Shown: positions 1 to 9,210 of the stretch, piece by piece
Layout: each line of letters begins with the position of its first letter
How positions within the stretch are numbered: position 1 is the stretch's first letter
Origin: Nitrospirae bacterium CG2_30_70_394
Lineage (GTDB): Bacteria > CG2-30-53-67 > CG2-30-70-394
DNA length: 42,869 nucleotides
Direction: 5' to 3'
Assembly (NCBI GenBank): GCA_001873295.1
Contig: MNYW01000182.1
Span: 1 to 42,869 of the forward strand
The notes under the pieces: model-generated
Seen by the model: the letters and a program-made list of their open reading frames with translations, nothing else
Databases searched by the model: none
Told to the model about the DNA's origin: nothing
Made by a program: the position numbers and the translations under genes

Positions 1-2
1 AC

Positions 3-689
3 GTGGTCAACCTCGGCTCCATCCGGGCCGAGTTGGCGCCCGACCTCCCCTTCGCCGACCTGCGCGACCGCACCGAGCAAAGCGACGTGCGCTGCGCCGA
101 CGAGCAAGCGGCCCAACGGATGCGCGCGGCGATCGACGCCGCCAAGCAGGCGGGCGACTCCCTCGGCGGGGTGGTGGAGGCGCGGGTCCGGGGGCTCCCC
201 CCCGGTTTGGGCTCCTTCGTCCAGTGGGACCGCAAGCTCACCTCCCGGCTCAGCGGTGCGGTGATGTCGATCCAGGCCTTCAAGGGGGTAGAGATCGGCC
301 TCGGCTTTGGCTGCGCCGACCTCCCCGGCTCGCAGGTCCACGACGAGATCCTGTGGGATGAGGCGCGCGGCTACCACCGGCGCAGCAACCGCGCCGGCGG
401 CCTCGAGGGCGGGATGACCACCGGCGAGGAGCTGGTGGTGCGCGGGGTGATGAAGCCGATCTCCACCCTCTACAAGCCGCTCGCCTCGGTGGACATGGCG
501 ACCCACGCCCCCTACCACGCCTCGGTGGAGCGCTCCGACACCTGCGCGGTCCCCGCCGCCGGGGTGATCATGGAGGCGGTCATCCTCTTCACCCTCGCTG
601 ACGCGCTCCTCGAGAAGTTTGGCGGCGACACCCTCGCCGAGCTCCAGACACGCCACGCCGCCTACCTGGAACGGGTGCGCACGTTTTAG
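3..689 (+). CDS. aroC: Chorismate synthase, C-terminal part (gene truncated by window start)
   Basis: Frame open from the window edge; translation VNLGSIRAELAPDLPFADLRDRTEQSDVRC...GGVVEARVRGLPPGLGSFVQWDRKLTSRLSGAVMSIQAFKGVEIGLGF is typical of chorismate synthase; aroB follows directly. Confidence 0.95.
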   Translation: MVNLGSIRAELAPDLPFADLRDRTEQSDVRCADEQAAQRMRAAIDAAKQAGDSLGGVVEARVRGLPPGLGSFVQWDRKLTSRLSGAVMSIQAFKGVEIGLGFGCADLPGSQVHDEILWDEARGYHRRSNRAGGLEGGMTTGEELVVRGVMKPISTLYKPLASVDMATHAPYHASVERSDTCAVPAAGVIMEAVILFTLADALLEKFGGDTLAELQTRHAAYLERVRTF

Positions 690-745
690 GCGATCGGTCG
701 CTCCATCTTCCCTCGGGACCCACTCCGCTAGGCTCCGCGCCCGCG

Positions 746-1828
746 ATGCACACCCTCACCGTCGATCTCGGCGACCGCCGCTATCCGATCCACATCGGCG
801 CCGGGCTGCTCGCCCGCCTTGGGGAGCTGGCCGCTCTCCACCTCACCGCGCGCCGTTGTTTGCTGGTCACCGACAGCCGCGTCGCCCCCCTCTACGGCGC
901 CGCCGCCACCGCCAGCCTGGCGGCGGCCGGCTTTACCGTGGTGCGCCACACAATCCCCGAGGGTGAGCCGTCGAAGTCGATCGAGCAGTTCATGGCGATC
1001 CAGGATGGCCTGGTGGCGATGGCCGCCGACCGCGCCACCGCGGTGGTCGCCCTCGGCGGCGGAGTGGTGGGCGACCTCGCCGGCTTCGCCGCTGCCTGCT
1101 ACATGCGCGGCGTCCCCTTCGTCCAGGTCCCCACGACCCTGTTGGCGCAGGTCGACTCCTCCGTCGGCGGCAAGACCGCGATCAACCACCCGCAGGCGAA
1201 GAACACCATCGGCTCCTTCTACCAACCGCGGCTGGTGGTCGCGGACACCGCCACCCTCGCCACCCTGGAACGACGCCAGCTCCGCGCGGGATTTGCGGAG
1301 GTGGTGAAGTACGGGGTGATCTGGGACGCGGCGCTCTTTGCGCAACTCGAACGTGACCTCGACGCGCTCCTCGCCCTCGACCCCACCGCCCTGGCGCCCG
1401 TGATCCACCGCTGCTGCGCGATCAAGGCCGAGGTGGTCACCCGCGACGAGCGCGAGGGGGGGCTGCGGGCGATCCTCAACTTCGGCCACACCCTCGGCCA
1501 CGCGGTCGAGACCCTGGCCGGCTACGGCGAGCTCCTCCACGGCGAGGCGGTGGCGATCGGGATGGTGGCGGCGGCGCGCCTCGGCGAGACCCTCGGCCAC
1601 ACCGAACCCGGCACCGCAACGCGCATCGAGCGGCTGCTGGCCCGCGCGGGCCTGCCCACCGCCTTCCCGCTCCTCCCGGGAGACCGCCTCCTCGCCACCC
1701 TCACCCACGACAAAAAGGCGGTGGCCGGAATCCCGCGCTTCGTCCTCGCCTCGCGAATCGGCGCGGTCACCCTCGTCGATTCAGTGGCGCCAGCGGCGCT
1801 CCTCACGATCACCGGCGCGACCACGTAA
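746..1828 (+). CDS. aroB: 3-dehydroquinate synthase
   Basis: 360 aa; GGGVVGDLAGFAAACYMRGVPFVQVPTTLLAQVDSSVGGKTAINHPQAKN and NFGHTLGHAVET...LHGEAVAIGM motifs. Confidence 0.97.
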   Translation: MHTLTVDLGDRRYPIHIGAGLLARLGELAALHLTARRCLLVTDSRVAPLYGAAATASLAAAGFTVVRHTIPEGEPSKSIEQFMAIQDGLVAMAADRATAVVALGGGVVGDLAGFAAACYMRGVPFVQVPTTLLAQVDSSVGGKTAINHPQAKNTIGSFYQPRLVVADTATLATLERRQLRAGFAEVVKYGVIWDAALFAQLERDLDALLALDPTALAPVIHRCCAIKAEVVTRDEREGGLRAILNFGHTLGHAVETLAGYGELLHGEAVAIGMVAAARLGETLGHTEPGTATRIERLLARAGLPTAFPLLPGDRLLATLTHDKKAVAGIPRFVLASRIGAVTLVDSVAPAALLTITGATT

Positions 1829-1899
1829 CCACGCCGCCCTCGCGCCACGTACCCCCCGCCAGCGCGCCGCTCTTGGGGGCGCGGGGTCAGCGCCACGCC

Positions 1900-3129
1900 T
1901 CACGGCGCCACCGTCGCCCCGCTCACCACCACGTCGTCGATCGGCACGTCGTTCATGCCACCCGCAGAGCCGGTGGCGACCGCGGCGATCTGGTCCACCA
2001 CCGCCATGTTGCGGCTCACCTCGCCAAAGACGGTGAAGCTGAGCACCGCTGGACTATCGAGGAAGCTGTTGTCCGCCAGGTTGATGAACCACTGAGAGGT
2101 GCCGCTGTCCGCATCGTTGCCCATCAGCGCCAACGACACGGTACCGCGCAGGTTCGACAGGCCGTTGTCCGCCTCGGAGGCGATCGCCGGCCGGGTCGGC
2201 GGCTTGCTTGTCGGACCGGCGGTGAAGCCGCCGCCCTGGATGACGAACCCCTCAATCACCCGGTGGACCAGGGTGTCGGCATAGAAGCCGCTGGTCACGT
2301 AGGCGAGGAAGTTTTCCACGTGGCCCGGGGCGGCCGCCGGAAAGAGGCGCAGATCGAAGCCGCCCAGGGTGGTCTCCATCCGCACCACCGGCAGCCTGAG
2401 CTCCACCTCCAGATGGTTGGTGATCGCCCCCCCAGCGACGGTGGCGCTCACCGTGGCGGTGGCATCCGCCTCGGCGGTGAGGGTGGCGGTCGCGGGAGTC
2501 GTCCCGCTCTCCACCGTGGCGGTGGACAGAACCCCCGCGTCGGTGGTCAGGGCAACGTTCTTTGCCAACGGATAGTCCGCCCCCGCCACTTGGCTCCCGA
2601 CGGTGATCGCCAGGTCGTACCGGCCGCGGCCGAGGAGGGGGTCGCGGCGGCTGGTCAGGCGCACCGTGCGCGGTTCGCGCACCACCAGGACCACGTCGCC
2701 GAGGTGGTCGAGGCTACCCAGCAGGCTCCCGAGGAAGGGGGAGGTAGGAATCGCGACCAGGGCGCCGCCCTCCTCCACGTAGGCGAGGGTGAGGGTGGCG
2801 GGATCGCTCCCCGTGGGCAACACCCCGTCGAAGCCGGAGAGCTGGAGGGTCGCTGGCGGGTCCACCCCCTGGCCCGCGGGGCTCAGATGGATCACCCCGC
2901 CCACCACCCCGAGCCCCGCGGGGACCGGACCGTCGGACGCATCGATCCCCACCTCGGTCCCGGGCGCGACCCCGCCGGACGGGATGGTGAGCACGACCGT
3001 GCCGGTAACGAGACCGACCTGGAGGGTCTGGTCACCCACCACCGCGCTATTCCCGAGATCGGTGTTGGCCCCCTCGTGACAGGCGGCGAGGAAGAGGGTG
3101 AGAAACAGGGCAAAGGCGTGCTGGCGCAT
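1900..3129 (-). CDS. Lipoprotein with C-terminal cyclophilin-type peptidyl-prolyl cis-trans isomerase domain
   Basis: Lipobox-like FLAAC near the N-terminus; C-terminal METTLGGFDLRLFPAAAPGHVENFLAYVTSGFYADTLVHRVIEGFVIQGGGF is a cyclophilin signature; the middle region looks like Ig-like/beta-rich domains. Start set at MRQHAFALF (internal ATG). Confidence 0.85.
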   Translation of the reverse strand: MRQHAFALFLTLFLAACHEGANTDLGNSAVVGDQTLQVGLVTGTVVLTIPSGGVAPGTEVGIDASDGPVPAGLGVVGGVIHLSPAGQGVDPPATLQLSGFDGVLPTGSDPATLTLAYVEEGGALVAIPTSPFLGSLLGSLDHLGDVVLVVREPRTVRLTSRRDPLLGRGRYDLAITVGSQVAGADYPLAKNVALTTDAGVLSTATVESGTTPATATLTAEADATATVSATVAGGAITNHLEVELRLPVVRMETTLGGFDLRLFPAAAPGHVENFLAYVTSGFYADTLVHRVIEGFVIQGGGFTAGPTSKPPTRPAIASEADNGLSNLRGTVSLALMGNDADSGTSQWFINLADNSFLDSPAVLSFTVFGEVSRNMAVVDQIAAVATGSAGGMNDVPIDDVVVSGATVAP

Positions 3130-3163
3130 GGGCTCTCCGACCACAGTTGCGGGCCTCCCCGCG

Positions 3164-3192
3164 TTGACTCCCCTCTCCGCCTTGCCGATAAT
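3164..3192 (+). promoter_or_regulatory. Putative sigma70 promoter for the tRNA pair
   Basis: TTGACT-N17-GATAAT ending about 13 nt before tRNA-Gly, followed by a GC-rich discriminator. Confidence 0.65.
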
Positions 3193-3205
3193 CGCCCGGC
3201 AACGA

Positions 3206-3280
3206 GCGGGAATAGCTCAGGGGTAGAGCACAACCTTGCCAAGGTTGGGGTCGCGAGTTCAAATCTCGTTTCCCGCTCCA
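3206..3280 (+). tRNA. tRNA-Gly (anticodon GCC)
   Basis: GCGGGAA acceptor pairs with TTCCCGC; GGTTCAAAT-like T-arm (GAGTTCAAATCTC); anticodon loop TTGCCAA; CCA encoded. Confidence 0.95.
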
Positions 3281-3340
3281 TCAAACATGCTGCGCGGCCG
3301 GGGTAATCGCAGGGTTGCCCCGGCCGTCGTTGCTTCCAGG

Positions 3341-3414
3341 GGCGACGTCGCCAAGTGGTAAGGCAGGGGCCTGCAAAGCCCTTATCCCCGGTTCGAATCC
3401 GGGCGTCGCCTCCA
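3341..3414 (+). tRNA. tRNA-Cys (anticodon GCA)
   Basis: GGCGACG/CGTCGCC acceptor stem; T-arm CCCCGGTTCGAATCCGGG; anticodon loop CTGCAAA; CCA encoded. Confidence 0.95.
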
Positions 3415-3792
3415 AGCCTCCCGCCCGCCCTGGTTGCGCGTACGCCGCAGTCCAGCGCGGAATGAAACACCGCCGCCGCTCCGCGCCCTCGGCCACCCCG
3501 CCCGCGACCGGTTGGCCTAGCCGGGGGCGACCGTGTGGGACGGAGGGGTGGCGATCGCGGTTCGGCGAGATACCAGACCCCTTCGACCTGGGGGTCGTCG
3601 ACCCCGCCGATGCAAAAGAGGGGCGGCCGCGCGCCGATCACGACCCGGCGTACGGTCGATCCCGAGATACCGCGGCGAGTCGCCTTGGCGCCGGGGGCGG
3701 CGCCCCCAGCGGCGGCGCGCATTCCCCACCCGGCGGTCCGGAGGGAGCGAGGCGGCGACGGCGGTGCGGGTGGCGATCCGGCCCACCGCCTC

Positions 3793-6090
3793 TTAGAAAT
3801 CAACCCAGTCGTCGGGGGGCGCGGCGGGCGCGGCAGGCGCCGCGGCGGCGGCAACAAGCGGGGCGAGCGGGAGAGGTGCCACCGCCGCCACCGCACGGTC
3901 CTGCAGGCGAAAGCTGCCCACCTGGACGCGCATCTCTCGCGCCTGGTGGCTCAGACCATCGGCGGACGCCGCCATCTCCTCCACCAGGGCGGCGTTTTGC
4001 TGGGTCATGCCGTTGACCTGCGCCAGGGTGGTGGCCACCCCGTCGATCGACGCCGCCTGCTCGCCCGCAGTCGCGGCGATCTCCTTGACGATGGTGGAGA
4101 CCTCCCCCACCGCGGCGACGATCTCCTGCAGGTTCGCGCCCGAGGCGTTCACCAACTGGGTCCCCACTCCCACCTTGTCCACCGTGTCGTGGATCAACCC
4201 CTTGATCTCATCCGCCGCGCAGGCCGACCGGCGCGCCAGGTTGCGCACCTCGGCAGCGACCACCGCGAAGCCGCGGCCCTGCTCGCCGGCACGCGCCGCC
4301 TCCACCGCCGCGTTGAGGGAGAGCAGGTTGGTCTGAAAGGCAATCTCGTCGATCACCTCGATGATGTCGCGGATTCGGCCGGAGGCGCCCTCGACCGCCC
4401 CCATCGCGGTCACCGCCTGGTTGACCACCTGGCCGCCGCGCTGGGCGACCTCGCAGGCGGTGGCCGCGAGGGTATCGGCGCGGGTCGCGGCGCCGGCGCT
4501 CTGTTTCACCGCCTTCGTCATCGCCGCCATGCTCGCGGCGCTTTGCTCCAAAGAGGCCGCTTGCTCTTCGGTGCGACTCGCCAGGTCCTGATTGCCGGCG
4601 GCGATCTCGCTGGCGCTGAGGGCCACCTGGTCAGCGGCGGTAGCGATCACCCCGATCGCCCGCGCCGAGGCGTCCACCGCGCCATTCACCGCCTCCTTGA
4701 TCCGCGCGTGGTCGTTCCGATAGTCGCCCGCCATCCGCGCGGTGAGGTCACCCTCCGCCACCCGGCTGAGGACCACCGCCGCCTCGTTGATCGGGCCGAT
4801 CACCGCGTCGAGGGTGTCGTTCATCCCCTCCACCAAGGCGCGGTAGCCACCGGCAAAGGCAGCCGCATCCCCGCGCACGGTGAGTTCGCCCGCGCGGGCC
4901 GCGGCCACCTGGCGGCCGGTCTCCTGGACCAGTTTCTCGAGGGTGCCAAAGAGGTCGGCAAAGGCGGTCCCAAGGACGTCGTGCGCCGAACGCGGCGCCA
5001 TCCGTGCGGACAGGTCGCCCTGGGCAAGACCGCGGGCGGCGGCCGCCGCCTCGCCGAGGTAGGCAATGAGAGCGCGGAAACCGTCGGCGAGGCGGCCGAG
5101 CTCATCTTGGGAGTGGTGGTCCACCGCCTGATCGATCTCCCCCTCGCTGATCCGCCGGGCAGCGGCCACCACCTGGTCCAGGGGGATCACGAGGCGGCGG
5201 CTAAAGCCGAGGGTGAAGAGGAGGCCACCGGCAAGCCCGACGACGCCAAGGAGCAGCGAGGTCCACGCCAGGCGCGCCACATCCGCCAGGGTGGCGGCGC
5301 GCCGGACCACCACCACCGCCCGCCAGGGTGGCGCGCCGGCCTGGGCCGTGGTGGCGACCGCATAGAGGTACTTGGCGCTCCCCCCCACGCCGTCGGCCAG
5401 CGCGCCCGCCGCCCCCAGGCGCGCGGTGAACGGTTCGCCCACCGGCCACTGGCGCGGATCGCTGGACTCCAGAATCGCGCCTTGCTCGTCGAGGATCAGG
5501 GCCGCCTCCTCACCGCTCGGCGCACCGAACTGGCTCAGCCGCTGCCAGTCGAGGTGAAGGCAAAGGAAGCCCAAGGTCTCCTTCGCGTCCCAGCCCACCG
5601 CCACCTGCACCACGAGCGGCACCACCCGGCGGTCCACCTGCCACGGGTCGGTGACCACTGGGAAGAGGCCAACACGGTGGGTGGTGATCGCCGCGGCCAT
5701 CCACGGCAGGCTCGCCTTCGCATCCTTGCCCATCTGCCCCGCGGTTGTGGTGGCAACGATGGTGCCGTCGGCGAGGATGGCGGAGAGGTCGGCGATCTCC
5801 GGGTACTCCCCCTTCATCTGGCCGAGGAAGGTGGCGATCTCGCTATCCGGATCGCGGTCGACGAGAAGCTGCATCAGCTCCAGGGTGGTCCACACCTGGG
5901 CGTTGTGGCGCAGGGCCTCGACTCGCTCCACCAGCGCCGCCAGGCGCTCCTCGGCCGCGCGTTCCACGCTCTTGCCGACCCGTTGGGTGACCTGCTGCCG
6001 TCCCTGCAGGAAGGTCACCGTGCTGAGCACGGCGATCGTCCCGGCGAGGATGAGACCGAAGGTAAGGGGGATCTTCCAGCGTAGTTGCAT
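3793..6090 (-). CDS. Methyl-accepting chemotaxis protein with Cache-like periplasmic sensor, HAMP repeats and a C-terminal xWxxF-type tail
   Basis: N-terminal TM, long periplasmic region, HAMP-like segments, MCP hairpin tip ([45 protein letters not shown]), C-terminus APPDDWVDF. Start at [12 protein letters not shown]. Confidence 0.93.
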   Translation of the reverse strand: MQLRWKIPLTFGLILAGTIAVLSTVTFLQGRQQVTQRVGKSVERAAEERLAALVERVEALRHNAQVWTTLELMQLLVDRDPDSEIATFLGQMKGEYPEIADLSAILADGTIVATTTAGQMGKDAKASLPWMAAAITTHRVGLFPVVTDPWQVDRRVVPLVVQVAVGWDAKETLGFLCLHLDWQRLSQFGAPSGEEAALILDEQGAILESSDPRQWPVGEPFTARLGAAGALADGVGGSAKYLYAVATTAQAGAPPWRAVVVVRRAATLADVARLAWTSLLLGVVGLAGGLLFTLGFSRRLVIPLDQVVAAARRISEGEIDQAVDHHSQDELGRLADGFRALIAYLGEAAAAARGLAQGDLSARMAPRSAHDVLGTAFADLFGTLEKLVQETGRQVAAARAGELTVRGDAAAFAGGYRALVEGMNDTLDAVIGPINEAAVVLSRVAEGDLTARMAGDYRNDHARIKEAVNGAVDASARAIGVIATAADQVALSASEIAAGNQDLASRTEEQAASLEQSAASMAAMTKAVKQSAGAATRADTLAATACEVAQRGGQVVNQAVTAMGAVEGASGRIRDIIEVIDEIAFQTNLLSLNAAVEAARAGEQGRGFAVVAAEVRNLARRSACAADEIKGLIHDTVDKVGVGTQLVNASGANLQEIVAAVGEVSTIVKEIAATAGEQAASIDGVATTLAQVNGMTQQNAALVEEMAASADGLSHQAREMRVQVGSFRLQDRAVAAVAPLPLAPLVAAAAAPAAPAAPPDDWVDF

Positions 6091-6169
6091 GGGATTTCCG
6101 CCGACGCCGCACGGCGCGGCGCCCAAGAGGGGGACGGCGGCGGCCCCGCCATCCCCCGTGGGCCCGCGG

Positions 6170-6601
6170 TTACAGGCCGCTCACCGCCACGACCTTCACC
6201 GTATCGTCCACCTCGTCGGCCGCCAGGTAGGCGATCGCCCCCGGCGTCCGGGCGACAAACTTCTTCACCAGGGTGGACGAGCGGAAGACCTTCGGGCCGG
6301 TGAGGCCGCCGGTCATCTTCTTGTTGATCCAGAAGGTCTGCACTTCCGCGACGGTGGTGCCCAGGACCTCCTTGGAGAAGGCGGCGCGCAGCGGGCTGCC
6401 CGCGTCCTGGTCGAAGGGGACAATGGCGCCGTCGCCGGGCCACTCGGTCTTCTCCCCCTGGTAGATCCGCTTGAGGTCGTCTTTGGTGAGGCCGGAGATC
6501 GCCACCTCGGGGTTGACCACCACCACGAAGTCCGCGGCAACGGTCGGCACCGCCCACCAGAGCCCTGCCGACAGGACCATCCAATTCACGAAACGGTTCA
6601 T
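6170..6601 (-). CDS. Small single-domain PstS-like phosphate/oxyanion-binding periplasmic protein
   Basis: 143 aa with signal peptide; [56 protein letters not shown] resembles the PBP-like (PstS) family. Confidence 0.8.
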   Translation of the reverse strand: MNRFVNWMVLSAGLWWAVPTVAADFVVVVNPEVAISGLTKDDLKRIYQGEKTEWPGDGAIVPFDQDAGSPLRAAFSKEVLGTTVAEVQTFWINKKMTGGLTGPKVFRSSTLVKKFVARTPGAIAYLAADEVDDTVKVVAVSGL

Positions 6602-6628
6602 AATTACACTCCTGTGTTGGCTGGGGGC

Positions 6629-7693
6629 TTAGAAGAAGATGGCCACGGAGGCCGCGACCTCCTCGTAGCTCTCGGTGGCATCGCTGAAGTCGTTGGTGTT
6701 CACCTCCAGCTTGAGCGACACGTCGGGCTGCGGCCGGAAGTTCACCCCAAGGGTGTGGCGCTCCTGGCGCGGCGCGTTCTCGAAGTCGGTGAACTCGTAG
6801 CGGTAGAAGCAGCGGACCTCCCGCCACACCCGTGCCGACGGCTGGACGTAGAACCCCTCGCCACTGGCGTCGCTGGCCCGCTTGGCGTACTCGGCGAGCA
6901 GCTCATATCGGCCGGCGTTGATCTGGGTATCGAGGCCGTAGACGTCGTTGTGATCCGTGGCGGTAGGATCGCTCATCGCGCCGATCCCGACATTCATGCG
7001 AGCCACGCCATCCACTAGCTGATCGAGGTGGAAGGTGAGCTGGCCACCGACCTCCTTGCCCTCGTTGTCGTCCGTGTGGGAGCGGTCGGCGGACTGGCCG
7101 TTGCCGTAGTAGAGGTGGTAGGTGGTACCGAGCTGTCCCACGTAGGCGGTGCCGTAGGCCATCAGGCCGGTGGTGTCCGCCGGGTAGAGCGCGCGCACCA
7201 TCAGTGGCCGCTCGGTAGACAGCACCACGTTCGGGTAATGGTTCACGTTCCAGTACTGGGGCAAAAGGAGCTTGCCGCCGCGCACGTGCAGCCATTCGGC
7301 GTGCAGGTACTCCGCCCACGCGGTCTCCACCTTAAGCTCGCCGTTGCCCCCGACCGTCCCGCCGTCCCCCGCGTAGACCGGCGCGTTCTCGAACTCGATC
7401 TCCGAGAAGACCCGCCAGCTTGTCCAACTCCGGGAGACGAACAGGGAGACGTGGTGCTGGCGAAAGTGGCTGGGGGAGTCCCCCTTGTTGTCGGTGAGGT
7501 ACTCGAAGTCGTAGTAGCCGACCAGGCCGGCGCGCTCCTCGATCTGGGCGGTGAGATCGGCGAGGTGATCGCCGAGCACCTCCGGGCTCAAAGCCGGATC
7601 GTCGAGGTTCGCCGCCGCTCCGATCCCACCCCACCAAGGGGTGAGTGCGGCAGCGAGCACCAGCGCCGACCAACGAAGGGATGTTCCGTCCAT
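6629..7693 (-). CDS. Outer-membrane beta-barrel porin-like protein
   Basis: Signal peptide MDGTSLRWSALVLAAALTPWWGGIGAAA; alternating amphipathic strands; C-terminal aromatic ending ...VAASVAIFF. AGGAGG Shine-Dalgarno upstream. Confidence 0.7.
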   Translation of the reverse strand: MDGTSLRWSALVLAAALTPWWGGIGAAANLDDPALSPEVLGDHLADLTAQIEERAGLVGYYDFEYLTDNKGDSPSHFRQHHVSLFVSRSWTSWRVFSEIEFENAPVYAGDGGTVGGNGELKVETAWAEYLHAEWLHVRGGKLLLPQYWNVNHYPNVVLSTERPLMVRALYPADTTGLMAYGTAYVGQLGTTYHLYYGNGQSADRSHTDDNEGKEVGGQLTFHLDQLVDGVARMNVGIGAMSDPTATDHNDVYGLDTQINAGRYELLAEYAKRASDASGEGFYVQPSARVWREVRCFYRYEFTDFENAPRQERHTLGVNFRPQPDVSLKLEVNTNDFSDATESYEEVAASVAIFF

Positions 7694-7872
7694 GGAGTCC
7701 TCCTGGGATGGGGGTGATAAATGGCTCCTATCGGCGCCTCGCGATTCATCTTTAATCGACCCCGCGCGCAGGGAGTTGGCGCCCGCCACCGCGGGAAAGC
7801 GGCTAACGGCCCCCCGCCCCCCGCCCCCAGGGGTGCGCTACATTCGATTTACCCCTCGTCCCCGGAGAGCTT

Positions 7873-9210
7873 ATGGATGCACCGGTGGTGATCGCCGCCC
7901 TCCTCCCCCACGCCCCCATCATCATTCCGGCGGTAGCCGGTCCGCGGGCGGCGGAGGTTGCTGCGACCACCGCCGCCGGCGCTGAGGTAGGACGCGCGGT
8001 GGCCGGCGCGGTACCGGATGCGGTGGTGATCACCGCCCCCCACGGCCACCGCCACCCCACCGAGCTCACCCTCTACACCGCCGGCCAACTGGCCGGCGAC
8101 CTCGGTCGCTTCGGCGCGCCAGAGGTGGCGGTCGCCCTCCCTGGCGCACCGAAGCTCGCGCGCGCCGCGCTCGAGGCGGCAACAGGGATCGCCGTGCGTC
8201 CCTACTCCGGCTCCGCCCTCGAGTACTCCACCGTCGTCCCCCTCTCCTTCCTCACCCAGGCGGGGTGGCGCGGCCCCACCTTGGTCGTCGCCCTCCCCTA
8301 TCCCGGGAAGGTCGACCCCGCCGCTCTGGGCGAAGCGGTGGCGCGCGCAGCCACCCGCCTTGGCCTGACCCTCGCGGTGATCGCCAGCGGCGACATGAGC
8401 CACCGCCTTACCCGCGACGCCCCGGCCGGCTTCGACCCCGAGGGGGCGCGCTTCGATGGCGCGGTGACCGCGCTGTTGCGGCGTGGCGACCTGCCCGCCC
8501 TCCGCCTCCTCGATCCATCGCTGTGCGCACGCGCCGGCGAGGACTGCCTCGACTCCCTCCTGTTCGCCGCCGGGGCCCTCGGCGCGCGCGTACAGGCACC
8601 GCGCCTCCTCTCCTACGAGGGCCCCTTCGGCGTCGGCTACGGGGTGGCAATCCTCGCCAGGGAGGGTGGCGGCCCACCGGCCACCGCCTCGCTTTCCGAG
8701 CTCGCCCGCGCCGCAATCCACGCCTACGTGGTGGAAGGCAAGATCTACACCCCCACCGTCGAGCTGCCGGCCGCGTGGCAGGAGCGCGCCCCGGTCTTCG
8801 TCACCCTCCACACCCACGACGGCGAGCTCCGCGGCTGCATCGGCAGCCTGGAGCCGACCACCGCGAATATCGCCACCGAGACCGTCGACCGGGCGATCGC
8901 CGCCGCCACCGCCGACCCGCGCTTCCCGCCGGTGCGCGCCGACGAAATCGACTCTTTGGAGGTGGAGGTCTCCCGCCTCTCGCCACTTTCGGAGATCGCC
9001 TCCCTCGCCGACCTCGACCCGATGCACTACGGCGTGGTGGTGGAGGCGGAGGGGCGGCGCGGCGTCCTCTTACCGGCGATCCCGGGGATCGACGACGCCC
9101 CCCAGCAAGTTGCCATCGCCCGGCGCAAGGCAGGGATCCGACCCACCACGCCGGTGCGCCTCTATCGCTTCACCGTCGAGGCGGAGGCGTCACCGGGGAG
9201 GGGGCGGTGA
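7873..9210 (+). CDS. AmmeMemoRadiSam system fusion protein: LigB/Memo-like extradiol-dioxygenase-fold domain + AMMECR1 domain
   Basis: N-terminal LLPHAPIIIPAV, VITAPHGHRHP and ASGDMSHRL motifs; C-terminal PVFVTLHTHDGELRGCIGSLEPTTANIATETVDRAIAAATADPRFPPVRADEIDSLEVEVSRLSP is a classic AMMECR1 domain. Confidence 0.9.
   Translation: MDAPVVIAALLPHAPIIIPAVAGPRAAEVAATTAAGAEVGRAVAGAVPDAVVITAPHGHRHPTELTLYTAGQLAGDLGRFGAPEVAVALPGAPKLARAALEAATGIAVRPYSGSALEYSTVVPLSFLTQAGWRGPTLVVALPYPGKVDPAALGEAVARAATRLGLTLAVIASGDMSHRLTRDAPAGFDPEGARFDGAVTALLRRGDLPALRLLDPSLCARAGEDCLDSLLFAAGALGARVQAPRLLSYEGPFGVGYGVAILAREGGGPPATASLSELARAAIHAYVVEGKIYTPTVELPAAWQERAPVFVTLHTHDGELRGCIGSLEPTTANIATETVDRAIAAATADPRFPPVRADEIDSLEVEVSRLSPLSEIASLADLDPMHYGVVVEAEGRRGVLLPAIPGIDDAPQQVAIARRKAGIRPTTPVRLYRFTVEAEASPGRGR

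Noticed and set aside
2892-3896. 334-aa minus ORF containing ARIRTGDKGFAGP and RETRFELATPTLARLCSTPELFPL
   Set aside because: These peptides are the classic antisense translations of tRNA genes (here tRNA-Cys and tRNA-Gly); the ORF is an artefact.
3535-6084. 849-aa plus-strand ORF antisense to the chemoreceptor gene (and similar long antisense ORFs opposite nuo, mla, hya genes)
   Set aside because: High GC removes stop codons from the antisense frames. Translations are rich in R/H/G/A with no recognisable domain, while the opposite strand encodes clear conserved proteins.
8265-9206. 5' part of the 669-aa ORF as an N-terminal extension of the radical SAM protein
   Set aside because: It is an out-of-frame reading of the AMMECR1 fusion gene; the real start is the GTG at 9207 overlapping the upstream stop.
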